Part shown: piece by piece, positions 7,577-15,872 of the stretch
Position numbering within the stretch: position 1 is the first letter of the stretch
Layout of the letters: the number at the start of each line of letters is the position of its first letter
NCBI GenBank assembly: GCA_050186335.1
Contig: JBFWYO010000043.1
Location: forward strand, 1-40,762
Direction: 5' to 3'
Length of the DNA stretch: 40,762 bases
Source of the DNA: JBFWYO01 sp050186335
Lineage (GTDB): Bacteria > Pseudomonadota > Alphaproteobacteria > Bin65
Made by a program: the position numbers and the translations under genes
Notes under the pieces: model-generated
Told to the model about the DNA's origin: nothing
The model's database searches: none
What the model saw: the letters and a program-made list of their open reading frames with translations, nothing else

Positions 7577-9871
7577 TCACGATAAAATGGCGATATTGTG
7601 ATCCGTTGCGTATGCGCGCAGCGACGTCCTCAACGAATGCGCCGATGAGAATTTCTGCGCGGCGAGAAAGTCTTCCAGGCCCGCCATCGTTACGCTGCGG
7701 ATCATCTGCTTGACCGGTCCGATCGACGAGGCGGCCATCGACAAGTGCCGGCAACCGAGCCCGATCAGCGCCAGCGCCTCGATCGGCCGCCCGGCCATCT
7801 CGCCGCACACCGCGAGCGGCACCCCGGCCTCAAAACAGCTTGAAATAATATGTTTTAACAAAGACATAACGGCCGGCGCCAGGTGATCGTACCGATGCGC
7901 CAGGCGCGGGTTGCCGCGGTCGCTGGCGAACAGGAACTGGACCAGATCGTTGGATCCGACCGAGACGAAATCGACGCGTGCCAGCAACTGCGGCAACTGC
8001 CAGACCAGGGCCGGCACTTCGAGCATGACGCCGACCTGCAAATTCGCCGGCGCCGCCAATCCGCGATGCTTCGCGCGCGCAAGTTCGATCTCGAGGATAC
8101 GCCGCGCCGCGTCCAGTTCGGCGACTTCGCTGACCATCGGGAACATGATCGCGAGTTCGCGTCCGGCGGCGGCGATCAACATGGCGCGCAATTGCTGGCG
8201 CAAGATCGCCGGACGATCGAGCGCGATGCGGATCGCGCGCCAGCCCATCGCCGGGTTTTCGTCCTCGAAGTCGGGCAGATACGGCAGCAACTTGTCGCCG
8301 CCCACGTCCAAGGTGCGGAACACGACCGGCTTGCCCTGTGCCTGATCGAGAATGCGCCGATACAGATCGGCCTGCTGCGCGACGCCGGGAAACTCGTGGC
8401 GCACCATGAACGGGATTTCCGTGCGGTACAGCCCGATGCCGTTGGCGCCGGCGGCGTGCATGTTCTGCATGTCGATCAGCAGTCCGGCGTTAAGGCTGAG
8501 CGCGATTTCGACGCCGTCCTTGGTGATCGCGGGCAGGTCGCGCAGCCGCGCGTACCCGGCCTTGCGGTTGACCGCCTCGTTCATGCCGCTGCGGAACAGG
8601 TCCAGCACGTCGTCGCCCGGGCGCAGGTAGACCACCGCGTTGTCGCCGTCGACGATCAGCGATTCGCCGGCCTCGACGCGATCCAGAATGCCCTGCACGC
8701 GGCCGACCACCGGAATGTCGAGCGCGCGCGCGATGATCGCAACATGCGCGTTCGGCGAACCTTCCTCGAGCACCACCGCGCGCAGCCGCGTGCGGTCGTA
8801 ATCGAGCAGCTCGGCCGGACCCATGTTTTTCGCGATCACCACCATGTCGCGCGGCGGCTCGGCGCGTTCGCCGATCCCGGCCAGCCCGCCGTTGCCGTTC
8901 GGCTCGGCCAGGTGCGCGAGCAACCGCCCGGCCAGATCGTCGAAATCGGCCAGGCGCTCCTTCAGGTAGGGGTCGGCGATCTCCCGGAAACGGGCGCGGT
9001 TTTCCTGCTGCACGCGCACCACCGCCGCTTCGGCGGTCAGGCCGCTCTCGATCGCCTCGCGAATCCGTTTCAGCCAGCCCTTGTCGGCGGCGATCAGCCG
9101 CACGGTCTCCATGACCTCGCGATGCTCGCCCGGGCCCTGTTCCGCGATCATGCGGTCGAGCGCCGCGTGCATCCCACTGATGCCTTCGTCGAAGCGGATT
9201 TTCTCGGCCTCGGGATCCTCGGCGACGATGCGTTTGACGACGATCTGCGGCTGGTGCAGCACTGCCGTGCCCATCGCCGGCCCGGCGTGCAGCGTCACGC
9301 CTTCCAGGCGCAACGGCAGCAGCGCGTTGCCGTCGGCCGGGCGCAGTTCGTCGGCGCCGACGAATTCGCCGCTGGCGACCAGTTCCGCCGCCACCATGGC
9401 GATGGTCTGCATCGCCTCGACTTCCTCGTCGGCATATTGCCGGCGCGTCCGGTTCTGGATCGCCAGTACGCCGAGTACGCGCCCGCCGCGCATGATCGGC
9501 ACGCCCATCATCGACTGGTAGATTTCTTCGCCGGTTTCCGGCCGATAGGCGAAATTCGGGTGCGATTGCGCGTCGGCCAGGGCCACCGGCCGGGCGCGCG
9601 CGGCGATATCGCCGACGATGCCTTCGCCGACCCGCAATCGGGTGCGATGCACGGCTTCGGGGTTAAGGCCCTGGGTTGCGAACAGTTCCAGCACTTCGCC
9701 GGCACGCAGCAGATAGACCGAGCAGACCTCGGCCACCATGTTGGCGGCGATCAGGGTGACGACGCGATTGAGCCGTTGTTCGGCGGTGCCTTGCGCGGCC
9801 ATGACTTCGCGCAGCCGCCTGAGTAACAGGCGCGAACCGCTCCAGCCCGAAGGTGGCGCCGCCTTGGTCAT
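7577..9871 (-). CDS. ptsP: PEP-protein phosphotransferase PtsP (enzyme I-Ntr)
   Basis: PtsP is the first enzyme of the nitrogen-related PTS: it takes phosphate from phosphoenolpyruvate and passes it to NPr and then EIIA-Ntr, a regulatory chain rather than a sugar transporter. The 764-residue product has an N-terminal GAF domain (about 15-165), the EI N-terminal and HPr-binding region, the swivelling phosphohistidine domain with His376 in SPNAHVAIIARALDIP, and the C-terminal PEP-binding barrel with SVGSNDLVQFLFA and the CGEMAGRP motif carrying the proton-donor cysteine. ATG at 9871 has AAGGACC just upstream. In this family the GAF domain is thought to sense nitrogen status. It follows lysC by 133 nt; NPr and EIIA-Ntr genes are not in the window. 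Confidence 0.95.
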   Translation of the reverse strand: MTKAAPPSGWSGSRLLLRRLREVMAAQGTAEQRLNRVVTLIAANMVAEVCSVYLLRAGEVLELFATQGLNPEAVHRTRLRVGEGIVGDIAARARPVALADAQSHPNFAYRPETGEEIYQSMMGVPIMRGGRVLGVLAIQNRTRRQYADEEVEAMQTIAMVAAELVASGEFVGADELRPADGNALLPLRLEGVTLHAGPAMGTAVLHQPQIVVKRIVAEDPEAEKIRFDEGISGMHAALDRMIAEQGPGEHREVMETVRLIAADKGWLKRIREAIESGLTAEAAVVRVQQENRARFREIADPYLKERLADFDDLAGRLLAHLAEPNGNGGLAGIGERAEPPRDMVVIAKNMGPAELLDYDRTRLRAVVLEEGSPNAHVAIIARALDIPVVGRVQGILDRVEAGESLIVDGDNAVVYLRPGDDVLDLFRSGMNEAVNRKAGYARLRDLPAITKDGVEIALSLNAGLLIDMQNMHAAGANGIGLYRTEIPFMVRHEFPGVAQQADLYRRILDQAQGKPVVFRTLDVGGDKLLPYLPDFEDENPAMGWRAIRIALDRPAILRQQLRAMLIAAAGRELAIMFPMVSEVAELDAARRILEIELARAKHRGLAAPANLQVGVMLEVPALVWQLPQLLARVDFVSVGSNDLVQFLFASDRGNPRLAHRYDHLAPAVMSLLKHIISSCFEAGVPLAVCGEMAGRPIEALALIGLGCRHLSMAASSIGPVKQMIRSVTMAGLEDFLAAQKFSSAHSLRTSLRAYATDHNIAILS

Positions 9872-9895
9872 GGTCCTTCGCCCGTGGGCCTAAGC

Positions 9896-9914
9896 GGGGC
9901 CCGCCGACGGCCCC
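9896..9914. repeat. GC hairpin upstream of ptsP
   Basis: GGGGCC, a 7-nt loop, then GGCCCC, 25 nt before the ptsP start (minus strand). It is one of two hairpins in the lysC-ptsP gap. There is no U-tract. Confidence 0.4.
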
Positions 9915-9929
9915 GAGCTGCTCTCGTTC

Positions 9930-9959
9930 GTGCCGCCGTCGTTCGTGCGATGGCGGCAC
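9930..9959. repeat. 12-bp hairpin in the lysC-ptsP gap
   Basis: GTGCCGCCGTCG, a 6-nt loop TTCGTG, then CGATGGCGGCAC. The arms pair over 12 positions with a single G-T pair. It lies between the lysC stop (10005) and the ptsP start (9871). As there is no U-tract, an mRNA-processing or stability role, or a partial terminator, is more likely than a classical terminator. Confidence 0.55.
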
Positions 9960-10004
9960 CTCGTTCAATCCGTCGCGCGCTCCCTCGTTTTGTTGTCGAC
10001 GAGG

Positions 10005-11225
10005 TTATTGCTTGTCGAGTCCATAGGCCGTGTGCAGGGCACGCAACGCGAGCTCCGTATACTCCTCGGAAATCAGCACGCTGACCTTGATCTCGGATGT
10101 GCTGATGACCTGGATATTGATGCCCTTTTCGGCCAGGGTGCTGAACATTTTCTGCGCCACGCCCGCGTGGCTGCGCATGCCGACGCCGACCACCGAGACC
10201 TTGACCACGCTCTTGTCGGACTTGAGGTCGCCATAATTGAGTTTCGGCTTGTTTTCCTGCAGCACCTTGACCGAGCGGTCCAAGTCGGCGCGCGGCACGG
10301 TAAACGTAAGATCGGTCGTCTTGCCGTCCTCGGAGACGTTCTGGACGATCATGTCCACGTTCACATTGGCTTCGGCCAGCGGGCCGAAGATTGCCGCGGC
10401 CACGCCCGGCCGGTCGGCCACCTTGATCAGCGTGATCTTGGCCTCATCGCGGCTATAGGTGATGCCGCTCACGACTTCCTTTTCCACGATCTCGTCCTCG
10501 TCAACGACTAGGGTGCCGGGCGTGTCCTCGAACGTGGACAGCACCTGAATACGCACGTGATGCTTCATGCCCAGTTCGACGGATCGGGTCTGCAGCACCT
10601 TGGCGCCGAGCGACGCCATTTCGAGCATTTCTTCGTAGGTGATTTTGTTGAGTTTCTTGGCCTTGGTCACGATCCGCGGGTCGCACGTGTAAACGCCGTC
10701 GACATCGGTATAGATGTCGCAGCGATCTGCGTGCAGCGCCGCCGCCAGCGCCACTGCCGACGTGTCCGAGCCGCCGCGGCCCAAGGTCGTCACGCGGCCC
10801 TCGGGCGAGACGCCCTGAAAGCCCGGGACCACGGCGACGATCTTGTTCTTCATGCCCTTGACGATGTCCGCCGTGTCGATCGACTCGATGCGCGCCTTGC
10901 CGTGCGCCGCATCGGACCGCACCGGCAGCTGCCAGCCCGTGTAGCTGCGGGCCTGCACGCCGACTTCCTGCAGGGCGAGCGCCATCAGCCCGATGGTGAC
11001 CTGTTCGCCGGTCGATACCACCACGTCGTACTCGCGCATGTCGGCCAGCGGGGCGATTTCCTTGACGTACTTGACCAGTTGATCGGTCACGCCGGACATG
11101 GCCGAAACCACGACCGCCACTTCGTGGCCTCGTTCGACCTCGCGTTTGACCTTCAATGCGGCATTCTTGATGCGTTCGGGGCTGCCGACCGAGGTGCCGC
11201 CGAATTTTTGAACGATGCGCGCCAT
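10005..11225 (-). CDS. lysC: Aspartate kinase
   Basis: Aspartokinase phosphorylates aspartate, the first step to lysine, threonine, methionine and diaminopimelate. The 406-residue product has the N-terminal kinase motif KFGGTSVGS, the STGEQV and SDTSAVALAAALHAD segments of the kinase fold, DVDGVYTCDPR, and two C-terminal ACT domains (about 265-405) that bind lysine or threonine for feedback control. The length suits the monofunctional, lysine-regulated class. ATG at 11225 lacks a strong ribosome binding site. The gene is divergent from ubiG, with about 190 nt between starts, so both promoters must lie in 11226-11418. Confidence 0.96.
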   Translation of the reverse strand: MARIVQKFGGTSVGSPERIKNAALKVKREVERGHEVAVVVSAMSGVTDQLVKYVKEIAPLADMREYDVVVSTGEQVTIGLMALALQEVGVQARSYTGWQLPVRSDAAHGKARIESIDTADIVKGMKNKIVAVVPGFQGVSPEGRVTTLGRGGSDTSAVALAAALHADRCDIYTDVDGVYTCDPRIVTKAKKLNKITYEEMLEMASLGAKVLQTRSVELGMKHHVRIQVLSTFEDTPGTLVVDEDEIVEKEVVSGITYSRDEAKITLIKVADRPGVAAAIFGPLAEANVNVDMIVQNVSEDGKTTDLTFTVPRADLDRSVKVLQENKPKLNYGDLKSDKSVVKVSVVGVGMRSHAGVAQKMFSTLAEKGINIQVISTSEIKVSVLISEEYTELALRALHTAYGLDKQ

Positions 11226-11418
11226 GATCCCGAATCCGACTCTCTATTGCGACCCCGAACCTGCGCCCCAGAGAGGCCCAGAGCCTTGGCGGAGGCCGAT
11301 TTTTCCGCACTCCATACACGCTCGGACGCGCCCGCACAACAATTGGCTGGCGCGACGGCGCGCGCTCTTGTGGCGGCCCGGGCGGCGGCCTAGGTTGATC
11401 CGTCAGGAGGGTTCGCCG

Positions 11419-12192
11419 GTGACGCCGAAGCATGCGCGCAAACCGAAGCGGCCGGCCAATGCGGCCGGCGCGACCGTCGATCCGTCGGAGATCGAGCGGT
11501 TTTCCCGGCTTGCCGAATCCTGGTGGGACCCGCGCGGCAAGTTCGCCATCCTGCACAAGTTCAATCCGACCCGGCTGGCCTTCCTGCGCGATCGACTATG
11601 CGCGCATTTCGCGCGCGATCCCTCGGCGCCGAAGCCGCTCGCCGGCCTGCGCATCTGCGATATCGGCTGCGGCGGCGGGCTGCTCGCCGAGCCGCTGACC
11701 CGGCTCGGCGCCGCGGTGACCGGCATCGACGCCGCAGGCCCCGCGATCAAGGTCGCGATCCTGCACGCGGAACAATCGGGCCTGGCGATCGACTATCGCA
11801 CCGCCACGGTCGAAGACCTCGCTGCCGCCGGCGAACGCTTCGACGTGGTGCTCAATATGGAGGTGGTCGAGCATGTGGTCGATCCGGCGGCCTTCATCGC
11901 CGCCAGCTGCGGCCTCGTGGCGCCGGGCGGGCTGACGGTCGTGGCTACGCTGAACCGCACGCCGAAATCCTTCGTGTTCGGCATCGTCGGCGCCGAGTAC
12001 GTGCTGGGGTGGGTGCCGCGCGGCACGCACGATTGGCGTAAGTTCGTCCGCCCTTCGGAACTGGGCGCGTATCTGCGTCAGGCCGGCGCCACGCTGCAGG
12101 AGATCGCCGGGGTCAGCTACAATCCGCTGCGCGACAGATTTACCGTCGGCGCCGATACCGACATCAATTACATGGCCGTGGCGACGCTATAG
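11419..12192 (+). CDS. ubiG: Ubiquinone biosynthesis O-methyltransferase
   Basis: UbiG carries out the two O-methylations of the ubiquinone ring with S-adenosylmethionine. The 257-residue product shows the N-terminal FSRLAESWWDPRGKFAILHK segment typical of UbiG (contacting the substrate and membrane), the SAM loop DIGCGGGLLAEPL (81-93), the acidic end of strand 2 (VTGID) and NMEVVEHV. The frame is open further upstream, but GTG at 11419 is preceded by CAGGAGG (11404-11410) at 8 nt and gives the family's usual length, so I chose it. The residues before position 25 are a basic, Pro/Ala-rich extension. Confidence 0.95.
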   Translation: MTPKHARKPKRPANAAGATVDPSEIERFSRLAESWWDPRGKFAILHKFNPTRLAFLRDRLCAHFARDPSAPKPLAGLRICDIGCGGGLLAEPLTRLGAAVTGIDAAGPAIKVAILHAEQSGLAIDYRTATVEDLAAAGERFDVVLNMEVVEHVVDPAAFIAASCGLVAPGGLTVVATLNRTPKSFVFGIVGAEYVLGWVPRGTHDWRKFVRPSELGAYLRQAGATLQEIAGVSYNPLRDRFTVGADTDINYMAVATL

Positions 12193-12196
12193 TACA

Positions 12197-12214
12197 GGCC
12201 GCGCCAGCGCGGCC
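12197..12214. repeat. Hairpin after ubiG
   Basis: GGCCGCG, loop CCAG, CGCGGCC, starting 5 nt after the ubiG stop codon. A compact 7-bp GC stem with no U-tract; a possible weak terminator. Confidence 0.4.
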
Positions 12215-12244
12215 GTCGCACGGCATGCTTGCGTTTTCAATCGG

Positions 12245-12273
12245 TTTCTCGCGGCATCGCCGGGCGGTATAGT
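12245..12273 (+). promoter_or_regulatory. Possible promoter of the GST gene
   Basis: TATAGT at 12268-12273 is one base from the -10 consensus; 17 nt upstream is only TTTCTC (12245-12250). It would give a leader of about 40 nt ending in the ribosome binding site GGGGAGG. Confidence 0.3.
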
Positions 12274-12322
12274 CAGGCCGACGCACAAGCATGTGCTCAG
12301 AACCATCGTCAGGGGAGGATTT

Positions 12323-12943
12323 ATGATCGACCTTTACGCCGCGCCGACGGCCAACGGGCTGCGCGCCAGCATCGTCCTGGAAGAATGCGGAGTGCCGTAC
12401 AAACTGCACCCGATCGATTTGGCCAAAGGCGAACACAAGAGCCCCGATTTCCTGGGGCGCAATCCGTTCGGCCAGATTCCGGTCATCGTCGACAACGACG
12501 GGCCGGGCGGGAAAAAGGTGACGCTCGCGCAATCGTCCGCGATCATGCTCTACATCGCAGAGAAGACCGGCAAGTTCATGCCGAAGGATCCCGCCAAGCG
12601 CGCGACCACGATCGCCGCGCTGTTCAACGCCACGGCGGACGTCGGCGCAACCCTCGGCTCGATCTTCACCATCGCGCGCTCGAAGGAACCCCATAAGCCG
12701 TCGCAGGAATTGTTCGAAGGCCGCTGGAAGGGCTACCTCGAGGCCTGGGACGGGATTCTGGCGAAGCAGAAATATGCCGGTTGCGACGAACTCACAGTCG
12801 CCGATTTCGGTCTCTACGCCGTGCTCGGCCGCGCCAAGGGCGTCATGCCGAACCTGGTCTCCGGCTTTCCGAACATCGAACGCTGGATGAACGAAATGGC
12901 GGCGCGCCCCGGCACGCAAAAAGGCATGGCGTTCAAGCAGTAG
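12323..12943 (+). CDS. Glutathione S-transferase family protein, YfcG-like
   Basis: A 206-residue protein with a thioredoxin-fold N-terminal half (1-85) and an all-helical C-terminal half. The opening MIDLYAAPTANG closely resembles E. coli YfcG, including Thr9 and Asn11, which in nu-class GSTs replace the usual Tyr/Ser/Cys and hold glutathione; such enzymes act as disulfide-bond reductases or organic-hydroperoxide reductases more than as conjugating enzymes. The QIPVIVD and QSSAIMLYIAEKTG segments form the glutathione site. ATG at 12323 follows GGGGAGG (12312-12318). The gene is a single unit: a hairpin precedes it and a strong terminator follows it. Natural substrate unknown. Confidence 0.88.
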   Translation: MIDLYAAPTANGLRASIVLEECGVPYKLHPIDLAKGEHKSPDFLGRNPFGQIPVIVDNDGPGGKKVTLAQSSAIMLYIAEKTGKFMPKDPAKRATTIAALFNATADVGATLGSIFTIARSKEPHKPSQELFEGRWKGYLEAWDGILAKQKYAGCDELTVADFGLYAVLGRAKGVMPNLVSGFPNIERWMNEMAARPGTQKGMAFKQ

Positions 12944-12969
12944 TCGGATCGCGCGCTCGGACGAATCGG

Positions 12970-13002
12970 AACGGCGGGGCGCAAGCTCCGCCGTTTTGGT
13001 TT
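12970..13002 (+). terminator. Rho-independent terminator of the GST gene
   Basis: An 11-bp stem (12970-12980 with 12985-12995, one G-U pair) closed by a GCAA tetraloop of the stable GNRA class, followed by TTTTGGTTT. It is the best terminator in the window, 27 nt after the GST stop codon. Confidence 0.88.
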
Positions 13003-13108
13003 GAACCAGCCGACGGCGGCCGTGAAACTATCGTGCGGCCAGATCGCGCGTTAAACTGATGCCGAAACCGCCCCGAAATTGACAACCGTCGGCCCTGACA
13101 ATCGGATT

Positions 13109-13345
13109 GTGAACGCGGTGACCTCTCAAGTGCTCGACGCCAAAGGTCTTAAATGTCCAATCCCGGTGCTTAAGGCGCGGCGGGCGATGAAGGAATTGCA
13201 GGCCGGGGACGTGCTCGAGGTGCATGCCACCGACCCCGGCTCGATGGCGGATTTCGAACATTTCTGCCAGACCACCGGACATCGACTGTTGGAAGCGGGG
13301 GGCTTCGGCGGCGTCTACATCTTCCGCATCGAGAAGACCGCCTGA
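13109..13345 (+). CDS. TusA/SirA-like sulfurtransferase
   Basis: A small protein (78 residues from the chosen start) of the TusA fold. It has the signature LDAKGLKCPIPVLKARRAM with the CPxP cysteine (about residue 16) that carries persulfide sulfur, then GDVLEVHATDPGSMADFEHFCQTTGH, typical of the family. TusA proteins relay sulfur for tRNA thiolation, molybdenum cofactor or Fe-S work; which partner is used here cannot be read from the sequence. The start is uncertain: GTG at 13109, GTG at 13118 or TTG at 13079 are in frame and none has a clear ribosome binding site; family alignment favours one of the two GTGs. The nucleoside transporter gene begins 22 nt downstream. Confidence 0.85.
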   Translation: MNAVTSQVLDAKGLKCPIPVLKARRAMKELQAGDVLEVHATDPGSMADFEHFCQTTGHRLLEAGGFGGVYIFRIEKTA

Positions 13346-13367
13346 AATGCCAATGTGAGGGGGCGAT

Positions 13368-14627
13368 GTGCTGGACAATCTTCAGGGTCTGATCGGAGTC
13401 GCGGCGATCCTCCTGATCGCGCTGGCGCTCGGCGAAGCGCGGCGTGAATCGCTCTCCAAGGCGGGCGTGCGCCTCGTCGTCGTCGGTTTGTCGCTGCAGG
13501 TCGGGCTCGGCCTCGTGCTGCTGCATGCGCCGCTGGTCAAGGACGGTCTGGCCGCACTCAACAGCGTCGTCATCGCATTGCAGAAAGCCACCACCGTCGG
13601 CACGTCGTTCGTGTTCGGCTACCTGGGCGGTGGCAAGCTGCCGTTCGCCGAGTCGTTTCCGGGCAGCAGCTTCGTGCTCGCGTTCCAGGCGCTGCCGCTG
13701 ATTTTGGTGCTCAGCGCCTTGTCCGCCGTGCTGTTTCACTGGGGCGTGCTGCAATTCGTCGTGCGCGGATTTTCGTGGGCGCTCGAACGCACCCTGCGAA
13801 TCGGCGGCGCGCTCGGCGTCGGCGCCGCGGTGAACGTGTTCGTCGGCATGGTCGAGTCGCCGATCCTGGTGCGCCCCTATGTGCGCATCATGTCGCGCGG
13901 CGAATTGTTTGCGCTGATGACCGCCGGCATGGCGACCATCGCCGGCACGGTGATGATTCTGTATGCGAGTTTTCTGGCGCCCGTTATGCCCGGCGCGCTG
14001 GGACATATTCTGAGCGCCTCGATCATGAACGTGCCGGGCGCCTTGGTCATCGCGGCGCTCATGGTGCCGCTGGCCGGCCAGGCGACCGGCGGCGGCTTCG
14101 ATCCGGAGCGGCGCACCAAGAGCACCATGGATGCGGTCGCCAGCGGAACGGCCGACGGCGTCCAGCTCCTGATCAACGTCATCGCCATGTTGGTCGTGCT
14201 GGTGGCGCTCGTGGCGCTGATCAATCTCGGGCTCGGACTCCTGCCCGATGTCGGCGGCAACCCGCTCAGCCTGCAACGCATGTTCGGCTGGCTGCTGTCG
14301 CCGCTGGCCTGGTCGCTCGGGATTCCCTGGGAGGAGGCGAAAACCGGAGGCGCGCTGCTCGGCACCAAGGTCGTGCTCAACGAATTGATTGCCTACCTTG
14401 AACTGGCCAAGCTGCCGGCCGATGCGCTGTCGGAAAAGAGTCGGCTGATCCTGGTCTATGCCGTGTGCGGCTTCGCCAACCTCGGCTCGCTCGGCATCAT
14501 GATCGGCGGGCTGGCGGCGCTCGTGCCGGAGCGACGCGACGATATCGTCAACCTCGGCTTCCGCTCGGTGATCTCGGGCCTGCTGGCGACGTGCCTATCG
14601 GGTGCGATCGTCGGATTGATCATGTAA
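13368..14627 (+). CDS. Concentrative nucleoside transporter (NupC/CNT family)
   Basis: CNT proteins import nucleosides with protons or sodium. The 419-residue product is very hydrophobic, with about 8-10 membrane segments, and carries family landmarks: TTVGTSFVFGYLGG, AFQALPLILVLSALSAVLFHWG, NVFVGMVESPILVRPY (the nucleoside-binding MvEaPLlirPy block), ALMTAGMATIAGTVM, SASIMNVPGAL, and near the end TKVVLNELIAYLEL and CGFANLGSLGIMIGGL. The start is GTG at 13368, preceded by TGAGGGGG (13356-13363). It is 22 nt after the TusA-like gene and may share its transcript. Its 3' end overlaps the convergent oxidoreductase gene by 8 nt. Confidence 0.94.
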   Translation: MLDNLQGLIGVAAILLIALALGEARRESLSKAGVRLVVVGLSLQVGLGLVLLHAPLVKDGLAALNSVVIALQKATTVGTSFVFGYLGGGKLPFAESFPGSSFVLAFQALPLILVLSALSAVLFHWGVLQFVVRGFSWALERTLRIGGALGVGAAVNVFVGMVESPILVRPYVRIMSRGELFALMTAGMATIAGTVMILYASFLAPVMPGALGHILSASIMNVPGALVIAALMVPLAGQATGGGFDPERRTKSTMDAVASGTADGVQLLINVIAMLVVLVALVALINLGLGLLPDVGGNPLSLQRMFGWLLSPLAWSLGIPWEEAKTGGALLGTKVVLNELIAYLELAKLPADALSEKSRLILVYAVCGFANLGSLGIMIGGLAALVPERRDDIVNLGFRSVISGLLATCLSGAIVGLIM

Positions 14628-15741
14628 CCAGCCGCGCCGGCGAAAGCTCGGCCGCGGTCACGCCCATATCCGCCACGCGGCTTGGCACGCTCCTGCCGCG
14701 CGCGAGCGACGCCGCGACTTCGCCCATGCCGGGCGACGTCATGATTCCGTAGCCGCCTTGGCCGGCCAGCCACAAAAATCCGTCGCCGTCGGGCGCGAAG
14801 CCGACCACCGGCGTCTTGTCGGCGACGAAGCTGCGCAGCCCGGCCCATCTGCGACCGATGCGGCCGATCTTGAACGTCACGCTTTGCTCGATACGGTCGA
14901 CGCACGTCGCGATGTCGATCTCGTCGGGTTGCACATCCTGCGGCGCCATCGGCGTTTCGTCGGCGGGCGAGCCGAGCATCTGGCCGGCATCGGGCTTGAA
15001 ATAGAACGTTTCGTCGGCATCGTGCATCATCGGCCACGCCGGATCGACCGGGCACGGCGGCGCAAAGATCAGCGCGGTCCGCCGTTTGGGTGTCAGTCCG
15101 ACCGGGCGCAGGCCGGCCAGCCTGGCGATCTCGTCGCACCACGCGCCGGCCGCGTTGACTACGACCGGCGCGGCAAAATCGCCTGCCCTGGTCGCGACCT
15201 GCCACACGCCGCCGCGTCGATCCAGCCCGCGCACTTCGGCGTCGGTCGCGATGCGGCCGCCCGCCGCGCGCAGGCCTTTCAGGTACCCCTGATGAAGGGC
15301 ATGCACATCCATGTCCATCGCCTCGGGCTCGTAAATCGCACCGGCAACGTAATCGCGGCGCAGCAGCGGCTGCATGGCGCAGGCACGATCGACCGAGATC
15401 TCGGAGATGCTCGGCACCAGCGCCTGGCCGGTCTTCAGCATCAGCGCCAGCGCGGGCAGCTGATCCGGGCGCGCGATGCCGACGACGCCGCGCGGACTCA
15501 GCAGCGGATGGTCGGCGAAACCGGCCGGCGGCCGTTCGAAGAACGCGCGGCTGGCGATGGTCAGACCCTGGATGATGCGGTTGCCGTAATTTTCCGTATA
15601 GAGCGCGGCGGAGCGGCCGGTCGAATGGTAGCCCGGCTGGCTTTCGCGCTCGATCAGCAGGACTCTGCCGTGCGGCGCCAGGAAGTAGCCGCACGACGCG
15701 CCGGCGATGCCGCCGCCGATCACGATGTAGTCGAAATTCAT
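14620..15741 (-). CDS. FAD-dependent oxidoreductase (DAO family)
   Basis: A 373-residue flavoprotein of the glycine/D-amino-acid oxidase (DadA/ThiO/SoxB) superfamily. The N-terminus is a classic FAD-binding Rossmann motif, YIVIGGGIAGASCGYFLA, followed by the acidic end of strand 2 (LLIERE); near the C-terminus GFLWLAGQGGYGIMTSPGMGE is the second flavin-contacting block. GYHSTGRSAA is a family-typical segment after the first motif. I chose ATG at 15741, with GGGAGC upstream, over the longer frame starting at 15807. The gene is divergent from the HDAC-like gene and convergent with the CNT gene. The substrate (an amino acid, glycine or a 2-hydroxy acid) cannot be fixed from sequence. Confidence 0.88.
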   Translation of the reverse strand: MNFDYIVIGGGIAGASCGYFLAPHGRVLLIERESQPGYHSTGRSAALYTENYGNRIIQGLTIASRAFFERPPAGFADHPLLSPRGVVGIARPDQLPALALMLKTGQALVPSISEISVDRACAMQPLLRRDYVAGAIYEPEAMDMDVHALHQGYLKGLRAAGGRIATDAEVRGLDRRGGVWQVATRAGDFAAPVVVNAAGAWCDEIARLAGLRPVGLTPKRRTALIFAPPCPVDPAWPMMHDADETFYFKPDAGQMLGSPADETPMAPQDVQPDEIDIATCVDRIEQSVTFKIGRIGRRWAGLRSFVADKTPVVGFAPDGDGFLWLAGQGGYGIMTSPGMGEVAASLARGRSVPSRVADMGVTAAELSPARLVT

Positions 15742-15819
15742 GCCGCGCTCCCGTTTGCGGCCGACAGATTGCCCAAGCGGCCGCGCCGTGTCGACCGGGT
15801 TGCGCACGCGCGGGTTCGA

Positions 15820-15849
15820 TTGGACGCTAAATCGAATCTGTGATGTAAC
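15820..15849 (+). promoter_or_regulatory. Possible promoter of the HDAC-like gene
   Basis: TTGGAC (15820-15825), an 18-nt spacer, then TGTAAC (15844-15849), ending 23 nt before the ATG at 15873. Both hexamers are partial matches. Confidence 0.3.
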
Positions 15850-15872
15850 GGGGCCGCAATCGAAACGCGACC

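Noticed and set aside
7883..9826. 647-codon plus-strand frame opposite ptsP
   Set aside because: It is the complement of a verified PtsP reading frame, rich in His/Arg/Asp/Gln, with no family motif and no ribosome binding site.
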